Below are positions 23,458 to 25,997 of a DNA stretch of 25,997 nucleotides, one piece after another (positions within the stretch are counted from its first letter, which is position 1; each line of letters starts with the position of its first letter). The stretch covers positions 19,809-45,805 of the forward strand of contig NZJU01000047.1 of NCBI GenBank assembly GCA_002692325.1, in the 5' to 3' direction. Origin of the DNA: Candidatus Pelagibacter sp. (GTDB lineage: Bacteria > Pseudomonadota > Alphaproteobacteria > Pelagibacterales > Pelagibacteraceae). A model generated the notes under the pieces. That model ran no database searches and was not told where the DNA came from. It was given only the letters and a program-made list of their open reading frames with translations. The position numbers were made by a program, and so were the translations under genes.

Positions 23458-24061
23458 GATTAAAAAGTTATACGATAGATGTGTAGAGTTGGCTAGACAT
23501 AAATTTTCAAAGCCTATTTTAGGTTTTGTATCTTTCATTGAGAGTTCATTTTTCCCGATACCGCCAGATGTAATGATAGTGCCAATGGTTGTGGCAAAAA
23601 GAAATGAATTCATTTTAATTGCTTCTGTTGCTACCATCTTTTCAGCGCTTGGTGCATTATTTGGTTACCTTATAGGAGTCCTATTTTTTAATGAGATAGG
23701 AATTAAAATTTTTGAGCTATACGGTTATGACAATGTAAACTTTCTAAAAGAAAAGTTTTCAGAAAGTAAAAGTATGCTTCCATATATCGTAACTCTTTTT
23801 ATTGCGGGATTCACACCAGTTCCTTTTAAACTTTTAACAATAACTAGTGGTTTTGTTCAATTCAATTTAGTAATTTTTTTAATTACATGTATAATTACAA
23901 GAGGACTTAGATTTTTTTTAGTAGCATATTTAACAAATAGATTCGGTAAAGCTTTTGGCCCTTTTCTTGAAAAAAGGGGCGCAAAATTTTCAGCTATCTT
24001 AGGAATTCTGATAATATTAATTGCGTTAATTTTTTATTTTATAATTAAAAAATATGTTTAA
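23456..24061 (+). CDS. DedA/VTT-family membrane protein (YqaA-like)
   Basis: An inner-membrane protein of the VTT (SNARE-associated Golgi, DedA) family; members act in lipid scrambling or in membrane homeostasis and proton-dependent transport. The typical region FSKPILGFVSFIESSFFPIPPDVMIVPM is followed by a GALFGYLIGVLFF helix and FIAGFTPVPFKLLTITSG (family motif F/Y-x-R/P-x-x-P-like), then RGLRFFLVAYL. I prefer the ATG at 23456 (MIKKLYDRCVELARHKFSK, typical YqaA start; 201 residues); an ATG at 23426 would add ten residues and overlap the opposing gene by 32 bp. It overlaps dsbB by eight bases. Confidence 0.88.
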   Translation: MIKKLYDRCVELARHKFSKPILGFVSFIESSFFPIPPDVMIVPMVVAKRNEFILIASVATIFSALGALFGYLIGVLFFNEIGIKIFELYGYDNVNFLKEKFSESKSMLPYIVTLFIAGFTPVPFKLLTITSGFVQFNLVIFLITCIITRGLRFFLVAYLTNRFGKAFGPFLEKRGAKFSAILGILIILIALIFYFIIKKYV

Positions 24062-24539
24062 TTTCAAAACCACCACGTTTTTAAAATCAATGATTTTTAT
24101 AAGTTTTTTTGCACTTTCGTCAGCATATTTTGTTGAATTTATTCTTGATCATAAACCTTGCTCACTTTGTAAATTGCAAAGGATTCCTTATATTGCCTCC
24201 CTAATTTTAATTTCATCATTTTTTATTTTTAAGTTTAAATATAAGGTCATTTTAGTCATACTTACTCTTTTTTTTATCTTTGGAACAGTAATCTCTTTTT
24301 ACCATTATGGCATTGAAGAAGGTTTTTTTAATGAGAGTTTTTTGTGTAAACTTCAAGGAAATTTTCAGGTGGACTCGGCCTCTGAACTTTTGTCACAACT
24401 AAAAACGAGTAATATAAGTTGCAAAGAGGTTCCATTAAGACTATTTGGGTTTTCACTTGCTACAATTAATGCTATTTTCTCTCTTGCTATAAGTGTTATT
24501 TTGGTTGGAATTTTGATTAATTATGAAAAAAACAAATAA
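24054..24539 (+). CDS. dsbB: disulfide bond formation protein DsbB
   Basis: DsbB re-oxidises the periplasmic thiol oxidase DsbA and passes electrons to ubiquinone. This 161-residue, four-helix membrane protein shows the first redox pair as CSLCKLQRIPY (C36, C39) and the second pair at C98 and C123 in a periplasmic loop. The sequence around CxxC with the LQRxPY motif is diagnostic. It overlaps dedA by eight and coq7 by 17 bases, so the three are one operon. The neighbour coq7 makes the quinone that DsbB needs. No dsbA is in the window. Confidence 0.93.
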   Translation: MFNFKTTTFLKSMIFISFFALSSAYFVEFILDHKPCSLCKLQRIPYIASLILISSFFIFKFKYKVILVILTLFFIFGTVISFYHYGIEEGFFNESFLCKLQGNFQVDSASELLSQLKTSNISCKEVPLRLFGFSLATINAIFSLAISVILVGILINYEKNK

Positions 24540-25056
24540 AAAAACTCTAGAAGAGATAATAAGAGTCGATCATGCTGGCGAAAGAGGTGCAATAAAAATA
24601 TACGAAGGTCAATTGCTAGCTCTAAAAACATTTAAACAACATGATGCTTTAAAAAGGAAAATTGAGGACATGAAAGAGCACGAAGCTGAGCACTATGATT
24701 ATTTTAATAAACTCATAAAAAAAAGAAAAATTAAGCCAACTAAACTATTACCATTATGGGACCTTATGGGAGTAACACTGGGTTTTGGAACTGCGATGCT
24801 TGGCGAGAAAGCTGCAATGTTATGTACGGCATCTGTCGAGGAGGTAATTGATGAACATTACAAAAATCAAACTTATAAACTCAAAGATGATGAGAAAGAA
24901 CTAAAAAAAAAGATTGAAAAGTTTAGAGCGGATGAGATTGAACATAAAAATATTGCTTATGAAGGTGGTGCAACTAAAGATGGTGTCTATGGATTGTTAG
25001 ATAAGATCATCAAAACCTCATCAAGAATAGCAATTACAATATCTGAAAAAATATAA
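24523..25056 (+). CDS. coq7: 3-demethoxyubiquinol hydroxylase Coq7
   Basis: A di-iron enzyme of ubiquinone biosynthesis that hydroxylates 2-octaprenyl-3-methyl-6-methoxy-benzoquinol at C5/C6. The 177 residues have the ligand motifs in the expected order: RVDHAGERGA with E20, EHEAEH (E54, H57), ASVEEVIDEHY, and ADEIEH near the end. LLPLWDLMGVTLGFGTAMLGEKAAM contains the membrane-associating hydrophobic part. The gene starts inside dsbB (17 bp overlap) and its stop codon directly abuts the stop codon of the convergent HNH gene, so the two ends share no intergenic base. Confidence 0.95.
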   Translation: MKKTNKKTLEEIIRVDHAGERGAIKIYEGQLLALKTFKQHDALKRKIEDMKEHEAEHYDYFNKLIKKRKIKPTKLLPLWDLMGVTLGFGTAMLGEKAAMLCTASVEEVIDEHYKNQTYKLKDDEKELKKKIEKFRADEIEHKNIAYEGGATKDGVYGLLDKIIKTSSRIAITISEKI

Positions 25057-25626
25057 TTAAGGCTCTAGTTCTATATCCCAATATAAATAATCCATCCAAC
25101 TTTCGTGAAGAAAATTTGGTGGGAAGTTTCTACCATTTTTGTGTAAATCATCTACGGTTGGTCTGAATGGCTTGCTGAATAGTTTCATACCACTATTCTC
25201 AAATAATTTACCACCTTTTTTAACATTGCAAGTTGAACAGGCAGTTACAACATTTTCCCAATCCGTAATTCCTCCTTTGGATTTTGGTAGCAAGTGGTCA
25301 AACGTAAGATTTTTTTTATCGCCACAGTATTGGCAAGTAAATTTATCTCTTAAAAAAACGTTAAATCTTGTAAAGTTGGGATTATCTGAAGGTTTGATAA
25401 AACTTTTAAGTGCAATAACACTTGGTAAATTCATTTCAAATGATGGGCTTCTAATTTTTCTTTTGTAATTTGAAACAATGCTCACCCTGTTAAGAAAAAC
25501 TGATTTAACTGCATCTTGCCAGCACCACAATGACAGTGGATAATAACTTAAGGGCCTAAAGTCAGCATTTAAAACAAGTGCTGGACACTTTTCTAAGGGT
25601 ACTTGCTTGTTCGCAGATATAATCAT
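25057..25626 (-). CDS. HNH endonuclease family protein
   Basis: A protein of 189 residues with an HNH nuclease core, KFTCQYCGDKKNLTFDHLLP followed by KSKGG and WENVVTACSTCNVKKGG. Two CxxC pairs hold a structural zinc, and the DHLLPKSKGG histidine with the later Asn forms the catalytic site. The N-terminal region ALVLNADFRPLSYYPLSLW is shared by a widespread HNH family of alphaproteobacteria and cyanobacteria with no fixed known role. I chose the ATG at 25626; an upstream TTG at 25632 would add two residues. It is convergent with coq7 with no base between the stops. Confidence 0.88.
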   Translation of the reverse strand: MIISANKQVPLEKCPALVLNADFRPLSYYPLSLWCWQDAVKSVFLNRVSIVSNYKRKIRSPSFEMNLPSVIALKSFIKPSDNPNFTRFNVFLRDKFTCQYCGDKKNLTFDHLLPKSKGGITDWENVVTACSTCNVKKGGKLFENSGMKLFSKPFRPTVDDLHKNGRNFPPNFLHESWMDYLYWDIELEP

Positions 25627-25677
25627 ATTCAAAAGCTATCTGAAAGTAATAATTATATCAAGTTATAATTTTATTAA

Positions 25678-25997
25678 TTAATATAAATTTTTTTTGATAA
25701 ACTTTAAACCTAGGCTCGATCCCTCTTGGGGAATTCGATGCTCACAGTTTTTAAACATTTTTGTTTCTATTGAGTAGTTATTATTTAAAAAAAATTCTTT
25801 TGCCTCTAAAAAAGATTCTATTGGAACCACCTCATCTTTATCCCCATGCATCAAAATGACCTTAGGTCTAGATTTTATGTTTTTTGATAAGTGTTCAGTG
25901 CTAATAATTTTACCAGAGTATCCTATAATAGAATTAATTTTATCATTTCTTTTTAATCCAGTTTGAATAGAGATCATGCATCCTTGACTAAATCCAG
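25678..25997 (-). CDS. alpha/beta hydrolase (carboxylesterase/phospholipase-like), C-terminal part
   Basis: The frame is open through the right window edge, so the start lies outside. Visible are the nucleophile motif GFSQG (around 25981-25995, read on the minus strand), an IIGYSGKI stretch, the acid residue in VILMHGDKDEVVPIESF, and the catalytic histidine in KNCEHRIPQEG. This matches the small phospholipase/carboxylesterase (YpfH/Est-like) family, which cleaves esters of lipids or short acyl groups. The ORF that could start at an internal ATG at 25977 is not a full protein, since it would lack the nucleophile. The 45-bp gap to the HNH gene is AT-rich with no clear terminator. Confidence 0.82.
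   Translation of the reverse strand, partial: GFSQGCMISIQTGLKRNDKINSIIGYSGKIISTEHLSKNIKSRPKVILMHGDKDEVVPIESFLEAKEFFLNNNYSIETKMFKNCEHRIPQEGSSLGLKFIKKNLY

Noticed and set aside
23458..23637. Upstream extension of the 61-residue minus-strand gene to 121 codons
   Set aside because: The extra 60 codons are antisense to dedA, whose sequence is clearly conserved; the ATG at 23457 is preferred.
25139..25468. + strand frame of 109 codons opposite the HNH gene
   Set aside because: Antisense shadow of a gene with intact HNH motifs.
1..25997. CRISPR array, defence island, prophage or insertion element
   Set aside because: I found no regularly spaced repeats, no transposase or integrase, and no terminal inverted repeats with target duplications in the window.

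Overview
This window reads as a compact, very AT-rich (roughly 30% GC by eye) bacterial chromosome segment. The gene content points to a streamlined marine alphaproteobacterium, most likely SAR11/Pelagibacterales or a close relative. The signs are a Suv3-type helicase / FdxA / CarD cluster, a Coq7-type ubiquinone hydroxylase, a TRAP-TAXI transporter, many 1-2 nt gaps or overlaps between genes, and few strong ribosome binding sites. The taxonomic call is inference. No CRISPR array, insertion sequence, prophage or rRNA was seen.

Layout. (1) 1-872, minus: 5' part of acetoacetyl-CoA synthetase, cut by the window edge. (2) 1139-8157, plus: pyruvate dehydrogenase E1 (homodimeric AceE type, with an extra N-terminal lipoyl domain) and E2 (AceF), then a DMT-family exporter, a hotdog thioesterase and a secreted FG-GAP/ASPIC protein. 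(3) 8159-9180: a secreted cysteine-rich protein of unknown function, a 42-residue zinc-ribbon-like protein, and on the plus strand a 19-residue hydrophobic peptide with a textbook Shine-Dalgarno. (4) 9203-15246, minus: aminotransferase, TAXI solute-binding protein, fused TRAP permease and a PQQ-glucose-dehydrogenase-like beta-propeller. The binding-protein gene has its own promoter and is followed by a strong terminator before the permease. (5) 15385-19255, plus: Suv3-like helicase, TerB-like protein, 7Fe ferredoxin FdxA and CarD, tightly packed behind a good promoter. (6) 19254-19449, minus: a self-contained small transcription unit encoding a 21-residue peptide of which 17 residues are Lys or Arg. 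(7) 19580-23457, minus: a 61-residue membrane protein, a regulator with two winged-helix modules, a bile-acid/sodium symporter family protein, tRNA-Leu(CAA) and a long-chain acyl-CoA synthetase starting 4 nt after the tRNA. (8) 23456-25056, plus: DedA/YqaA, DsbB and Coq7 with overlapping ends. (9) 25057-25997, minus: an HNH nuclease and the C-terminal part of an alpha/beta hydrolase.

How they fit together. The left part centres on acetyl-CoA supply and use (acetoacetate activation, pyruvate dehydrogenase). The middle is organic-solute uptake. The right is membrane, quinone and disulfide metabolism. The most unusual items are the lipoyl domain fused to E1, which leaves one lipoyl domain each on E1 and E2 instead of several on E2; the polybasic micro-gene with promoter, 5' hairpin, ribosome site and terminator; the strong-RBS 19-residue membrane peptide; and the tRNA-mRNA junction that would leave a nearly leaderless acyl-CoA synthetase message.
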